Notes: generated by a model from the sequence alone, not told the origin. Shown: positions 28,979-39,136, numbered from the stretch's first letter. The stretch: DNA of 64,000 bases from an uncultured Gammaproteobacteria bacterium (GCA_913058345.1 CAJXQR010000009.1:62001-126000), one strand, 5' to 3'. Made by a program: numbers and translations.

Positions 28979-30334
28979 ATGAGTGATGCAGTAGTTTTGG
29001 AGATGCCACGGGAATCTAAAGCCGTCGCGAAAGACACTGAACTTGATGTTGACGATCGGGGTGTTAGGCGCACCGGCGCTGTAATTGTGCTGCTGACTTT
29101 TGTTGTTTTTGGGTTTTGGGCTTTTTTGGCACCTATTGATGGTGCTGCACTGGCGCCCAGTGTGGTGGTGGTGCAATCGCACAGTAAAACAATTCAGCAC
29201 CTGGAGGGAGGCATAGTAAAACGTCTCGCTGTTAGGGAAGGCGATAGCGTTCGTCGCGGGGATGTTTTACTGGAGCTGGATAATACGCAAAGTGCAGGCG
29301 AGCTGGGGATCGTTGAAGGCCAGTCAATTACGCTTCATGCCGAAGAGGCTAGGTTGCTAGCAGAAAGAGATGGCCTTGCTTCTGTTACTTATCCTGATGA
29401 CTGGTCATCCATTGACGATGAGCGGGTTATTGAGGCGATGCAGGGGCAGAATCAAATTTTCTTAGCCCGTCAAAACGCCCAGCTTGGTCAAAAAACAGTG
29501 CTTAAACAGCGCGTTGATCAACTGCGTTCTCAGTCCGAGGGATTAGAGCAACTGAAAAACAGTAAGCAAGAGCTGGTAGAGTCCTACGAAGAAGAAATCG
29601 CAGACTTAAAAGATTTGTTGAAAGATGGTTTTGCCGATAAGAAGCGTTTGCGCGAGTTTGAACGAAATCTTGCCCAAACTAACGGCGATATTGCTGACAT
29701 AATTTCCAGAATTGCAGGCATCAAAATTAAAATAGGTGAAACTCAGCTCGAAATTTTACAAGTTGATATGGAATTTCAGGAAGAGGTGGCAGATCGTTTA
29801 GGCAAGGTGCAAAGCGATCTGTTTGAGTTGGCTGAGCGTTCTCGTGTGCTGACAGACCGGGTGCGCCGTGTCTCGATTGTGGCTCCAGTTGACGGCATGG
29901 TTGTTGGGCTTTCAGTGCACACGGAGGGGGGTGTGATATCCCCTGGCAGCGCTCTTATGGAGATCATCCCTCTGGGTGAGAGCTTAATGATCGAAGCTCA
30001 AGTGCAACCCATTGATATTGACCGGGTCAAAACGGGAATGGTCGCGGAAGTGCGATTCAGCGCTTTTAGCAGTAATACGCTTCCTGTCCTTGAAGGTAAA
30101 GTACTGACGCTGTCAGCTGACCGCTTGGTTGATGAGCAAACGGGTATGCCTTATTTTTTGGCTCGAATTACGTTAACCCCTGAAAGCATGCGCGACCTTG
30201 AGAAGCTAGATGATGTCGTTTTACTACCAGGAATGCCTGCTGAGGTATTGATCAAAACAGGTGATCGCACTCTATTCCAGTATTTGACCAAGCCCTTTCG
30301 TAATATGTTTGCACGATCATTTATTGAGGACTAA
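28979..30334 (+). CDS. Type I secretion membrane-fusion protein (HlyD/PrtE/RsaE family)
   Basis: Periplasmic adaptor linking the ABC transporter to the outer-membrane channel. The 451 residues have a cytoplasmic N-terminus, one membrane helix (about 33-55), a half-lipoyl motif in HSKTIQHLEGGIVKRLAVREGD, a long coiled-coil hairpin (about 105-280), the second lipoyl half RVSIVAPVDGMVVGL and a C-terminal beta domain. ATG 28979 is preferred to GTG 28970. Starts 29 bases after the ABC gene and ends 6 bases before the TolC-type gene: a single operon. Confidence 0.92.
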   Translation: MSDAVVLEMPRESKAVAKDTELDVDDRGVRRTGAVIVLLTFVVFGFWAFLAPIDGAALAPSVVVVQSHSKTIQHLEGGIVKRLAVREGDSVRRGDVLLELDNTQSAGELGIVEGQSITLHAEEARLLAERDGLASVTYPDDWSSIDDERVIEAMQGQNQIFLARQNAQLGQKTVLKQRVDQLRSQSEGLEQLKNSKQELVESYEEEIADLKDLLKDGFADKKRLREFERNLAQTNGDIADIISRIAGIKIKIGETQLEILQVDMEFQEEVADRLGKVQSDLFELAERSRVLTDRVRRVSIVAPVDGMVVGLSVHTEGGVISPGSALMEIIPLGESLMIEAQVQPIDIDRVKTGMVAEVRFSAFSSNTLPVLEGKVLTLSADRLVDEQTGMPYFLARITLTPESMRDLEKLDDVVLLPGMPAEVLIKTGDRTLFQYLTKPFRNMFARSFIED

Positions 30335-30340
30335 AGGGCA

Positions 30341-31684
30341 ATGTTTTTGCGCTACTGTTTACTTGCCGCTCTTTTGTTACTGCCTGCTTCTTTTGCCAGT
30401 AGCGAGGACTTGTTGTCCGTCTATTCTGACGCAGTAGAGGGTGATCCTCGACTGAAGTTGGCCGAATCAAAGGTGGGTATTGGTAAGGCGCTTCAGCAAC
30501 AAGCCGTGGGTAATATGCTGCCTCAATTACGTGGTACGGGTTCATTTTCTGAGAACCGTCAAGACCTGGAGGTGGGCGATTTGAGCAGCGGAGGTCGAGA
30601 TAGTTTTGCGGGCGAAAAATACAGCTTAGTTTTGAGTCAAAGTTTGTTCGACATGCCGAAGTACTTTTACTGGAAGAGCCAAAAACAGTTGAGCTCACAG
30701 TATGAAGCAGAGCAAGTCGAAGTAGCGCAGCAATTAATGCTGGACGTGGTGAGCGGGTATTTTGAAGTGCTCGAGGCGCAAGACTCTTTGGCGCTTATCA
30801 GCCATGAAATTGCGGCTACTGAAAGTTTACTGCGTCAAGTTGAAAGCCTTTATGAAAAAAAACTGGCCCAAATAACGGAACTGTTAGATGTTAGAGCCAG
30901 TTACGATGCCTTATTTGCAGATCAGGTATCGGCAGAAAGTCAGGTGGCTATTGCACGGCAGAAGTTGCAAGAGTTGACAGGTGCAGAGCTTGGCGAGCTG
31001 AGCCAGCTGAGTGACGATATTGAGTTTTTAGCGGTAGAGGGCTCTCATGCCGAGTGGGTTGAAAAACTACTCGCCCAGAACGCTTCTTTGGCCAGTCTGC
31101 AACGGGCCGTGATGGCGGAAGAGTACAGTTTGAAAGAAAAGAAAGCGAGCCGCCTGCCTGTTGTCGATTTGCAGCTGAGTCATCAAAAGAGTGATATCGG
31201 TTACGAGAACTCATTACGGCCAACAACAACTACCGACTATATTGGCGTGAATGTTGTTGTGCCTCTCTTTACCAGTGGCGTCACGTCGGGGCGTATTAGT
31301 GAAGCTTCACAGCGTCTTAATATGGCGCGTTACAATTACGAGACAGAATATCGAGCGCTCGTGAAGGAAGTGCGTGACGCTTTATTACAGGTCAATGCTA
31401 ATGTTCGGCGTATAGGTGCGGCAGGCAAAGCTCTCGAGTCATCAAAAAGGGCACACCAGGCAATGCTGAAAGGTTTTACATTGGGCGCCGTGACAAGTGC
31501 TGATGTGCTTGATGCTCAACGCAATGTTTTTCGCACACGCCGGGATTTAGATCAGGCACGCTACGGTTATGTCTTGAATCGTACGCGTTTGTTAAAAGCG
31601 AGCGGGATGGTTTCGCCTCATGAGTTAGTACAAATTAATGAGTGGTTAATTGCTCAACCAGGTCAGTCTATTCCGCAGCCCTAA
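30341..31684 (+). CDS. TolC-family outer-membrane channel of the type I system
   Basis: Outer-membrane exit duct. The 447 residues start with a signal peptide (MFLRYCLLAALLLLPASFAS) and contain two repeats of the TolC fold with long helices; typical are DAVEGDPRLKLAES, the GALQQ-like LQQQAVGNMLPQL, VPLFTSGVTSGRISEASQRL and ADVLDAQRNVFRTRRDL. Having a dedicated channel next to the ABC/HlyD pair is the Prt/Apr pattern, not the E. coli hemolysin one, and is also found for Caulobacter S-layer export (RsaF). Confidence 0.93.
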   Translation: MFLRYCLLAALLLLPASFASSEDLLSVYSDAVEGDPRLKLAESKVGIGKALQQQAVGNMLPQLRGTGSFSENRQDLEVGDLSSGGRDSFAGEKYSLVLSQSLFDMPKYFYWKSQKQLSSQYEAEQVEVAQQLMLDVVSGYFEVLEAQDSLALISHEIAATESLLRQVESLYEKKLAQITELLDVRASYDALFADQVSAESQVAIARQKLQELTGAELGELSQLSDDIEFLAVEGSHAEWVEKLLAQNASLASLQRAVMAEEYSLKEKKASRLPVVDLQLSHQKSDIGYENSLRPTTTTDYIGVNVVVPLFTSGVTSGRISEASQRLNMARYNYETEYRALVKEVRDALLQVNANVRRIGAAGKALESSKRAHQAMLKGFTLGAVTSADVLDAQRNVFRTRRDLDQARYGYVLNRTRLLKASGMVSPHELVQINEWLIAQPGQSIPQP

Positions 31685-31745
31685 AAAACATGGGCTTATT
31701 TGAGTGTAGATTATTTCTGGGCGTTAATTGGCGTAGGGATATTTT

Positions 31746-32957
31746 GTGAATTTTAAGCATCAACAATCACTGAGTTTGTTGGTCGACGTCTCCTCCCTAC
31801 GGGCCCCTCTGACCGGGGTGGGGCGTTACGTACTCGAGATTCTGACGCAAATCCCTGAGCAAGTCGAAGTGCGTGGCTTTAATGATTATCGACGCTACGA
31901 ACCATCAGCCTTGAAAGCTTTTTTGAGTTCGTTTGATAAGCCAAAAAGTAAGCTTGCTTCTTATCAATCTCCTGCTCAGTCAAGAATTCGACCGCTTGCA
32001 AAGCAATTCATTAAGCGTGTTCCAGGTTCCCGCCAATTAAGAACACAATTGCAAAATAGACGTATTAGAGATTGTCTGGCCCAGAATAAAGAAGGCGTTT
32101 ACTGGCAGCCAAATTTTATTCTTGGTAAATCAAAAACGCCATCCATGGTCACGGTTTATGACCTGTCCCATGTGCGCTTCCCCGATTTCCACCCTTTGGA
32201 GCGTCTAAGATGGTTACAGCGGGGACTGGCTCAAAGTCTTGATGATTCAGATCACATCATGACTGTTTCGGAGTTTAGCAAGGCCGAAATTATAGATGTT
32301 TACGGAATCCCTGCTGAGAAAGTTAGCGTCGTCTATCCCGGTGTCTCGAATGCCTTTCATCATACCTATAACCTTGATGAATTGGCCGAGGTTAAAAAGA
32401 AATACAGTTTGCCCGCCCAGTATGTGTTGTCATTAGGGACTTTTGAGCCGCGGAAAAACCTTAAAAACCTGGTCAGGGCTTACGCAATGTTGTCGTCTTC
32501 TCTGCGTAAACGTTACCCCTTGGTGCTAGCAGGAGGTCAAGGCTGGAAGCATAGTGAGACAGATAGTTTGATTGGGCAGTTGCAAAATAGGGGCGAGTTA
32601 ATAAGGCTGGGGTATGTTGATCAATGGGATTTGCCATTGTTATATCAGGGGGCAAGTGCATTTGCTTATGTTTCTTTCTACGAAGGATTCGGTATGCCAG
32701 TAGCAGAAGCGATGGCGAGCGGTACGCCTGTCATTACTTCAGCCAATAGTAGTATGGAGGAGGTTGCCTTAGGATGTGCGCAGTTAGTGGAAGCTAGAGA
32801 TGTGGACAGCATCACACAGGGTTTGTCCTACGTTTTAGAAAATGCACATGCACTTCACACACGTTGCGATAGAGCTCGAGAGCGAAGCTCGAAGTATAAC
32901 TGGTCCTTATCTGCTGAAAAACTGCTGGAGACTGCATGTAAAATCAGTTTCAAATAA
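31746..32957 (+). CDS. GT4 family glycosyltransferase
   Basis: Predicted GT-B retaining glycosyltransferase that adds a sugar (probably mannose or rhamnose from a GDP donor, by context) to a lipid-linked glycan at the inner membrane. Of 403 residues, the N-terminal domain opens LLVDVSSLRAPLTGVGRYVLEIL, and the C-terminal donor domain carries LSLGTFEPRKNLKNLVRAY and YEGFGMPVAEAMASGTPVITSANSS, the E-x7-E type motif of GT4. GTG 31746 has AGGGA upstream. First gene after the type I operon, 61 bases later. Confidence 0.88.
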   Translation: MNFKHQQSLSLLVDVSSLRAPLTGVGRYVLEILTQIPEQVEVRGFNDYRRYEPSALKAFLSSFDKPKSKLASYQSPAQSRIRPLAKQFIKRVPGSRQLRTQLQNRRIRDCLAQNKEGVYWQPNFILGKSKTPSMVTVYDLSHVRFPDFHPLERLRWLQRGLAQSLDDSDHIMTVSEFSKAEIIDVYGIPAEKVSVVYPGVSNAFHHTYNLDELAEVKKKYSLPAQYVLSLGTFEPRKNLKNLVRAYAMLSSSLRKRYPLVLAGGQGWKHSETDSLIGQLQNRGELIRLGYVDQWDLPLLYQGASAFAYVSFYEGFGMPVAEAMASGTPVITSANSSMEEVALGCAQLVEARDVDSITQGLSYVLENAHALHTRCDRARERSSKYNWSLSAEKLLETACKISFK

Positions 32958-33010
32958 AGACTGCTTTGCGTATTCAATAGAGCAGTTATAACCGTATGAT
33001 TTAATTCAGA

Positions 33011-34066
33011 ATGGAAATAGTAAAAGTGAAAAAAGCGATTATTACTGGTATTACAGGTCAGGATGGGGCGTATTTGACTGAGCTTTTACTGGCAAAAGGC
33101 TACAAAGTTTTTGGTACTTATCGACGCACAAGCTCTGTTAACTTTTGGCGTTTAGAGCGATTGGGTATTGATCAGCATCCAAACCTGGAGCTTATTGAGC
33201 ATGACCTTACTGACCTGGGTAATAGCATACGTTTGTTGGAATACGTCGAGCCAGACGAGCTGTATAACCTAGCAGCACAAAGTTTTGTCGGTGTTTCTTT
33301 TGAGCAACCACAAACAACGGCGCAAATATCTGGCATGGGTGTTTTGAATTTACTTGAGGCGGTGAGAATTGTCGATAAATCGATAAAGTTTTATCAGGCG
33401 AGCACTTCGGAGCAATTCGGGAAAGTTCAGGCGATACCTCAAGATGAAAATACGCCTTTTTATCCACGCAGTCCCTATGCTGTGGCGAAACTGTTCGCAC
33501 ACTGGTCGGTGATTAATTATCGCGAGTCATACGGCATCTTTGCCAGCAACGGTATTCTATTTAATCATGAATCGCCTTTGCGGGGGCGTGAGTTTGTTAC
33601 ACGAAAAATAACTCATAAAGTGGCAAATATAGCCAATGGTGACACTACGCCATTAGAGTTGGGTAATCTTGATGCTAAGCGCGACTGGGGGTATGCCCGG
33701 GAATATGTTGAGGGCATTTACAAAATCATTCAACACGATAGTCCCGATACTTTCGTTCTTTCATCCAACCAATTGCACAGCGTGCGGGAGTTTGTTGAAT
33801 TATCGTTTGCGGCTACCGATATCTCTATTGAATGGCGCGGAACTGATGCGTCTGAAAAGGGCTACGATGCTGCTTCAGGCCGATTGCTGGTTCAGGTGAA
33901 TCCGAAGTTTTACCGTCCCGCAGAAGTAGAGCTACTGATTGGTGATTACTCAAAAGCTGAGCGAGTACTTAATTGGCGACCAGAAACCAGCTTGAAAGCC
34001 TTGTCAGCGATGATGGTCGCCAGTGACCTGGAAGGTCTGAAAGCTGAGCAGCCTAAGAAATGGTAG
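33011..34066 (+). CDS. gmd: GDP-mannose 4,6-dehydratase
   Basis: Converts GDP-D-mannose to GDP-4-keto-6-deoxy-D-mannose. It is an extended SDR of 351 residues with the NADP motif [47 protein letters not shown] and the catalytic Tyr156-x3-Lys160 in [25 protein letters not shown] is diagnostic for Gmd. Start ATG 33011 or GTG 33026 (MKKAIITG); neither ribosome site is strong. Overlaps the next gene by 7 bases. The first dedicated step to GDP-D-rhamnose. Confidence 0.94.
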   Translation: MEIVKVKKAIITGITGQDGAYLTELLLAKGYKVFGTYRRTSSVNFWRLERLGIDQHPNLELIEHDLTDLGNSIRLLEYVEPDELYNLAAQSFVGVSFEQPQTTAQISGMGVLNLLEAVRIVDKSIKFYQASTSEQFGKVQAIPQDENTPFYPRSPYAVAKLFAHWSVINYRESYGIFASNGILFNHESPLRGREFVTRKITHKVANIANGDTTPLELGNLDAKRDWGYAREYVEGIYKIIQHDSPDTFVLSSNQLHSVREFVELSFAATDISIEWRGTDASEKGYDAASGRLLVQVNPKFYRPAEVELLIGDYSKAERVLNWRPETSLKALSAMMVASDLEGLKAEQPKKW

Positions 34067-34926
34067 TGAATGCGAATAAGGTATGGGTTGTTGGTGCGAA
34101 TAGCTTTACCGGTACTTACCTGGTTGCTGCATTACAACGATCAGGCTATGTAGTCGATACCACTAAGGTGGATATTACCTGTGCTTCGCAAGTGGCTGAA
34201 ACTGTTCACAGTATTTGCCCTGATTATGTTATCAACCTCGCCGCGATCAGTTTTGTACCCGAGGGGCAAAATGCATCAGTTTACGGGGTAAATACTTTTG
34301 GGCCTCAGTATATTCTCGATGCGTGTTTAGCGCTGAAGTCTCGACCTCGAAAGATTATCCTTGCGAGTAGTGCTAGCGTTTATGGCGTACAGGCTGACGA
34401 TAAAATCAGCGAGACCTGCCGCCCCAACCCCGTTGATCACTATGGTTGCAGTAAATGGGCGATGGAGCAAATAGCCAATACCTATAAAGATGAGCTCAAT
34501 ATTTTGATCACGCGCCCATTTAACTATACGGGCTTAGGTCAGGATGAAAAATTTCTTATTCCTAAAATAGTCCAGCATTTTAAAAATAAAGCGGCCACGT
34601 TACAGCTTGGCAATCTCGATATTTCCAGAGATTTTTCAAATGTTCGCTGGATTGCTCAGGCCTACGTGGCGTTACTAGGGCTAGAGAATGAAGAGCAGCA
34701 TATCGTCAACCTCTGTTCAGGTGAGATGAGTAGTATCGATGAGGTCTTGGCAATTGTCCGTCGCTTAACAGGTGTAAATCTGTGCATACAGTCGAGTAAA
34801 GCGCACGTTCGAGCGGCGGATATTATCCGACAGTGCGGTAGCAATGAACGCTTATACCAGATGCTTCCATCTTTGCCGCGCCCTATTACTATTAGAGAAA
34901 CATTAAAGGAAATGGTGTTGGGGTGA
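34060..34926 (+). CDS. rmd: GDP-4-keto-6-deoxymannose reductase (Rmd type)
   Basis: Extended SDR of 288 residues that reduces the Gmd product, giving GDP-D-rhamnose. It has the glycine-rich [21 protein letters not shown] and an active-site Tyr128-x3-Lys132 in [10 protein letters not shown], with [23 protein letters not shown] as in Rmd and SQDFSNVRW-like SRDFSNVRW. The direct gmd-rmd pair supports Rmd rather than GDP-fucose synthase (Fcl/WcaG), which has a different C-terminal part; a GDP-6-deoxy-talose reductase remains possible. Its stop overlaps the start of wzm. Confidence 0.86.
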   Translation: MVVNANKVWVVGANSFTGTYLVAALQRSGYVVDTTKVDITCASQVAETVHSICPDYVINLAAISFVPEGQNASVYGVNTFGPQYILDACLALKSRPRKIILASSASVYGVQADDKISETCRPNPVDHYGCSKWAMEQIANTYKDELNILITRPFNYTGLGQDEKFLIPKIVQHFKNKAATLQLGNLDISRDFSNVRWIAQAYVALLGLENEEQHIVNLCSGEMSSIDEVLAIVRRLTGVNLCIQSSKAHVRAADIIRQCGSNERLYQMLPSLPRPITIRETLKEMVLG

Positions 34927-35726
34927 TGGAAGCAGGGCATTTAAAGAAAATTTGGCGTTACCGAGAATTTATCCTTAGTAGCGTCAAACGAGAGTATCAA
35001 TCCAAGTATCAGGGCTCGCTATTGGGGTCGACTTGGGCGGTACTTAACCCGTTGGCAATGATTTTTGTTTATGCAGTGGTGTTTTCAAAAATTATGCAAG
35101 CGCGATTGCCCGATAGCAGCTCAACATTTTCTTACAGTATTTACCTCTGTGCAGGCATGTTAACCTGGAGCTTATTTGCTGAGATTATAGGGCGCGGGCA
35201 AACCATTTATCTTGAAAATGCGAATATTATTAAAAAGCTAAAATTTCCTATCGGAGCTCTTCCCGTTATTATGCTGCTGAATGCGGCATTGAATTTCTCG
35301 ATTATATTTACCATCTTCATTGCTTTTCTCCTGGTCAGTGGTAATTTCCCTGGCTGGATGATTCTTTTTTTCTTTCCCGTGCTGCTTGTGCAGTTAATTT
35401 TTGCGATGGGTCTGGGTTTAACCTTGGGCGTATTAAATGTTTTTTTTCGCGATGTTGGTCAGCTGTTTGTTATTGTTTTACAGTTTTGGTTTTGGTTGAC
35501 CCCCATCGTTTACCCGGCTGAAATATTGCCCGCCTCAATCGCAACCTACCTGCTCGAATTAAACCCTATGGCCGCGATAATTCGGTCTTATCAGGGTATT
35601 TTTGTCTATAGTGCAAGCCCCGATTGGCAGGGTTTAATGACGCCCCTTTTTCTTGGGTTTCTCCTCTGTTTGCTGGCGATGAGGTTGTTCACGAAGTACG
35701 GTGATGAAATTGTGGACGAACTGTAA
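34926..35726 (+). CDS. wzm: O-polysaccharide ABC exporter, permease (Wzm)
   Basis: ABC-2 type permease, 266 residues, that moves the finished lipid-linked O chain across the inner membrane. It shows the RDLKxRYxxSxLGxxW-like opening VKREYQSKYQGSLLGSTWA, then six hydrophobic segments and FFRDVGQLF before the last pair. GTG 34923 or ATG 34926 are equivalent start choices; the upstream rmd stop (TGA) overlaps. Coupled to wzt by a TAATG overlap. Confidence 0.92.
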   Translation: MEAGHLKKIWRYREFILSSVKREYQSKYQGSLLGSTWAVLNPLAMIFVYAVVFSKIMQARLPDSSSTFSYSIYLCAGMLTWSLFAEIIGRGQTIYLENANIIKKLKFPIGALPVIMLLNAALNFSIIFTIFIAFLLVSGNFPGWMILFFFPVLLVQLIFAMGLGLTLGVLNVFFRDVGQLFVIVLQFWFWLTPIVYPAEILPASIATYLLELNPMAAIIRSYQGIFVYSASPDWQGLMTPLFLGFLLCLLAMRLFTKYGDEIVDEL

Positions 35727-36952
35727 TGAGCGTTATCAAGGTTGAAGCCATCGGCAAAGCCTACAAACAATATTCGAATCGCTGGGGTCGACTGCTGGAA
35801 TGGCTGCCCTTTTCCTCAGCGGTACACCACGAGCTCAAATGGGCGTTGCGCGATGTGAGCTTTAGCGTTGGTGCCGGGGAGGCTGTCGGCATTGTCGGTT
35901 TGAATGGCGCTGGCAAAAGCACATTACTTAAAATCTTGAGTGGTACAACTCGCCCTAGCACGGGTGAAATGAGCGTTGCTGGTAGAGTTTCAGCGTTACT
36001 TGAGCTGGGTATGGGTTTTCATCCCGATTTTACCGGTCGACAAAATGTGCTTATGTCGGGCCTATTGTCGGGAATAGCTCAGGAAGAGCTTTACAGTTTG
36101 ATGCCGGCGATCGAGGCCTTCGCTGAGATTGGCGATTATTTTGATCGACCATTGCGTGTTTATTCAAGCGGTATGCAAATGCGGTTGGCCTTTAGTGTGG
36201 CAACGATTAAACGGCCAGATGTCCTTATTATCGATGAAGCTCTATCGGTAGGCGACGCGTATTTTCAACATAAAAGTTTTGATCGCATACGCGAACTGCG
36301 TACACAAGGTACGACCCTGTTGTTTGTTTCCCACGACAAAGGAGCCATACAGTCTATCTGCGATCGGGTCATATTGCTCGAGCAGGGAGCGGTTGTTATG
36401 GTCGGTGGGCCAGAACAAGTCATGGATTTTTACAACGCACGTATTGCTGAACGTGAAAACCAGACAGTGCGCCAGGAAACAAATGAGCGGGGCCAGGTAC
36501 AAACAATATCCGGTACTGGCGAAGCGCGGCTTGTGGGCTTTTCGTTGTTGAATGAAGCGGGTGAAAGAATTGAAGTTGCCCATGTTGGTCAGCGCCTGGT
36601 GCTCTCTGTCACGGCTGAAGTGTTCGAGGACTTGCCTGAATTAGTATTGGGGTATGTCATTAAGGACCGGCTAGGCCAATCGATTTTTGGCACTAATACC
36701 CACCGTCTAAAGCAAGACTTAAAGGGTCTTCGCAAAGGAGAGACAGTCCAGTTTGATTTTGACTTTATTCTCAATCTTGGTGAAGGCAATTATTCGATTG
36801 CCTTAGCGCTACATACCGCAGATACCCATCTAGCCAATAATTTTGAATGGCGCGATTTGGCTTTAGTTTTCAATGTAGTCAACTTGCACCAACAGCCCTT
36901 TGTTGGTGTGGCTTGGTTGCCCCCCACTTTGAGATGTCAGCGTAATGGATGA
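35726..36952 (+). CDS. wzt: O-polysaccharide ABC exporter, ATPase with C-terminal glycan-recognition domain (Wzt)
   Basis: ATPase partner of Wzm. Residues 1-245 are the nucleotide-binding domain (Walker A GLNGAGKST about 60-68, YSSGMQMRLAF signature, Walker B VLIIDEALSVGD), and residues about 265-400 form a beta-sandwich Wzt-C domain. In E. coli O8/O9a this domain binds the methyl/phosphate-capped non-reducing end and makes export depend on capping; its presence, with a methyltransferase gene immediately next (8-base overlap), suggests the same logic here. Confidence 0.93.
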   Translation: MSVIKVEAIGKAYKQYSNRWGRLLEWLPFSSAVHHELKWALRDVSFSVGAGEAVGIVGLNGAGKSTLLKILSGTTRPSTGEMSVAGRVSALLELGMGFHPDFTGRQNVLMSGLLSGIAQEELYSLMPAIEAFAEIGDYFDRPLRVYSSGMQMRLAFSVATIKRPDVLIIDEALSVGDAYFQHKSFDRIRELRTQGTTLLFVSHDKGAIQSICDRVILLEQGAVVMVGGPEQVMDFYNARIAERENQTVRQETNERGQVQTISGTGEARLVGFSLLNEAGERIEVAHVGQRLVLSVTAEVFEDLPELVLGYVIKDRLGQSIFGTNTHRLKQDLKGLRKGETVQFDFDFILNLGEGNYSIALALHTADTHLANNFEWRDLALVFNVVNLHQQPFVGVAWLPPTLRCQRNG

Positions 36953-37931
36953 TTTTTACCAGGCTTTCGAGAATAAATTCAGGGGCGATCGAGAGCTTAT
37001 TAAAAACCGCCTTTCTGTTTATCTTCGCTTTATTCAACCCCTAAAAAGTCTTTATCCTGATAGCCCGGTTATTGACTTGGGTTGTGGACGAGGCGAGTGG
37101 CTTGAATTACTCGGTGAATATGGAGGGTTTACGCCCCGCGGTGTTGACCTTAGTGAGGCAATGCTCGATAACGCCAAAGCACAGGGTTTAGTGGTTGAGC
37201 AGCAAGATGCCCTGGTTTGTCTAAAAGCATTACCTGATGGTAGCCAGAGTATCGTCAGCGGCTTTCATATCGCAGAACATCTTGTATTTGCTGAGTTACA
37301 AACGCTCGTGAGCGAAGCTCACAGGGTGCTAAGGCCGGGTGGATTGCTAATTCTTGAAACGCCAAACCCTGAAAACATCATAGTCGGTACGACTGACTTT
37401 TATAGGGATCCTACGCACCTGCAGCCATTGCCACCGGATTTATTAGAGTTCCTTGCGGCCTATGCTGGTTTTTGTCGAGGCAAAATAATTCGCTTACAAG
37501 AGCCCTATGATTTAGAACGGCATGGCCAGGTCACACTATTGAATGTTTTGGATGGTGTAAGCCCTGACTATGCAGTTGTTGCACAGAAGCAGGCGGACTC
37601 GACTACCCTGGCGTTATTTGATCCCCCTTTTGACGACAGCTATGGTTTGACGCTGTCAGCCCTTGCCACTAGGTTCAACCAGGAACAAAATAACAGGGTG
37701 GCCCAGGTGGATGCGCGCTACCGAGAGCTGGCTGAGGGCCACGGTCACTTAAGTGAACAGCTTCACAGGCTTGACGAAAGTCACCAGGGTCTGGTTCTCA
37801 GGTTGCAGGATTTAGAACAACAAACCATCGCTGCTCTGGCACGCGAAGCAGACATGCTATCGAGTAAATCCTGGCGCTACACCCAGGTCTTACGGCGTAT
37901 AGCCAATTGGTTTAGGGCCCGGGATAAGTAG
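36945..37931 (+). CDS. SAM-dependent methyltransferase with C-terminal coiled coil (possible O-chain terminator)
   Basis: The first ~210 of 328 residues are a class I methyltransferase (motif I VIDLGCGRGEWLE at 42-54, acidic GVDLSEAM, SGFHIAEHL and HRVLRPGGLLILETPNPEN). A helical region with coiled-coil heptads follows (about 245-305), ending in a basic amphipathic segment (SWRYTQVLRRIANWFRARDK). The opening FRGDRELIKNRLSVYLRFI is shared with chain-terminating methyltransferases of the WbdD group, but no kinase domain is present. By context it probably methylates the growing polysaccharide end and, through the coiled coil, may set chain length. Exact target unknown. Confidence 0.82.
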   Translation: MDDFYQAFENKFRGDRELIKNRLSVYLRFIQPLKSLYPDSPVIDLGCGRGEWLELLGEYGGFTPRGVDLSEAMLDNAKAQGLVVEQQDALVCLKALPDGSQSIVSGFHIAEHLVFAELQTLVSEAHRVLRPGGLLILETPNPENIIVGTTDFYRDPTHLQPLPPDLLEFLAAYAGFCRGKIIRLQEPYDLERHGQVTLLNVLDGVSPDYAVVAQKQADSTTLALFDPPFDDSYGLTLSALATRFNQEQNNRVAQVDARYRELAEGHGHLSEQLHRLDESHQGLVLRLQDLEQQTIAALAREADMLSSKSWRYTQVLRRIANWFRARDK

Positions 37932-37933
37932 CG

Positions 37934-39127
37934 ATGAAGATACTGCTACTGTGTACTTATCCTTATCGTGATGGCCGCCATGGTGGACAAATTAGAGTGG
38001 CTAATTTGATCGAGTGCTATCGCAACGCAGGTTTCTCTGTTGATGTTGCTGGTGTATTGGGTAGCGCGAATTATCCCAAATCAGAAGGTTTTGTTGCTTA
38101 TCCAGGCCTGCAGGCCCTATCAGCGGTGATTGCAAACCCATTTCTAATGGAAGATGTCGCCCTCGGGCAATTGTTTGCAGAGGACGACAGCTGCTATTGC
38201 CAGTTAGCCGTAAAAATCCAGTCAGAGCCCGATGTGATTCATGTTGAACAGCCCTGGTTGTTTGGTTTCGTGCAGCGCTTAGTGGCGGACAAGGGCTGGT
38301 GTAACACCAAAATACTCTACGGTTCACAAAATATTGAATATCAACTGAAGGCTAAAATTCTTGCCCCGCACTTGCCTCCTGCCAGGGTCGAAAAATACGT
38401 CGATAAGGTTCAACAGCTCGAGCTTGCTGCAACGCTTCAGGCTGATGCGGTCGTCTGTGTTTCAGAACACGACCTGCAATGGACTCGGCAACGAACACAG
38501 GCGCCGTCTATGGTGGCGGCTAATGGTGTAAGCCCTTGGTCGGTGACGAGCAAGGGTATTGATGGCGCCAATAAAATTTCAGGGTGTCGAAAATTCGCCT
38601 TGTTCTGTGCCAGCGCTCACCCACCGAACATGGAAGGCTTTTTTGAGTTGCTGGGTGATGGTTTTGGGAGTTTGTCGCAGGACCAGAGATTGGTAATAGC
38701 GGGTAGTGCGGGGCCTGCGATAACCGGTGACGCCCGTTTGGCAGCGTCTGCTCGGCTGGCAGAAGGCGTTGTGAGTGCCGGTATTGTCGGGAATGATTGT
38801 CTGGGTGGTTTGCTGGAAACAGCGCACTGCATCGTTCTTCCTGTTACTCAGGGTGGGGGCACTAATCTTAAAACGGCAGAAGCTCTGTGGGCGGGGCGCC
38901 ATATCGTCTCGACAAGCACGGCGATGCGCGGTTTTGAACAGTTTATCGATAGTCCGGGCGTGTTTGTGTCAGATCAGCCCGCCGTGTTTAAACAGAATTT
39001 ACGCCTGGCGATGGCGGCGCCGCCGTTGCGCTTAAGCAGTGAAGATCGCAAAAAACGGGCGCTTGTTTTATGGTCGCACACCCTTAAAAATTTGCCCCGG
39101 TTTATTATGGATAAATTAAAGTGTTAG
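37934..39127 (+). CDS. GT-B (GT4-like) glycosyltransferase
   Basis: Of 397 residues, the N-terminal half begins MKILLLCTYPYRDGRHGGQIRVANL, with HVEQPWLFGF and NIEYQL; the donor half has FCASAHPPNMEGFFELL and a GGTNLKTAEALWAGRHIVSTSTAMRGFE segment in place of the usual E-x7-E loop, as in many GT4/Glyco_trans_1_4 proteins. Follows the methyltransferase stop by 2 bases. Likely one of the O-chain sugar transferases; donor is inferred to be GDP-D-rhamnose or GDP-mannose from the operon only. Confidence 0.83.
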   Translation: MKILLLCTYPYRDGRHGGQIRVANLIECYRNAGFSVDVAGVLGSANYPKSEGFVAYPGLQALSAVIANPFLMEDVALGQLFAEDDSCYCQLAVKIQSEPDVIHVEQPWLFGFVQRLVADKGWCNTKILYGSQNIEYQLKAKILAPHLPPARVEKYVDKVQQLELAATLQADAVVCVSEHDLQWTRQRTQAPSMVAANGVSPWSVTSKGIDGANKISGCRKFALFCASAHPPNMEGFFELLGDGFGSLSQDQRLVIAGSAGPAITGDARLAASARLAEGVVSAGIVGNDCLGGLLETAHCIVLPVTQGGGTNLKTAEALWAGRHIVSTSTAMRGFEQFIDSPGVFVSDQPAVFKQNLRLAMAAPPLRLSSEDRKKRALVLWSHTLKNLPRFIMDKLKC

Positions 39128-39136
39128 AAGCGGTTA

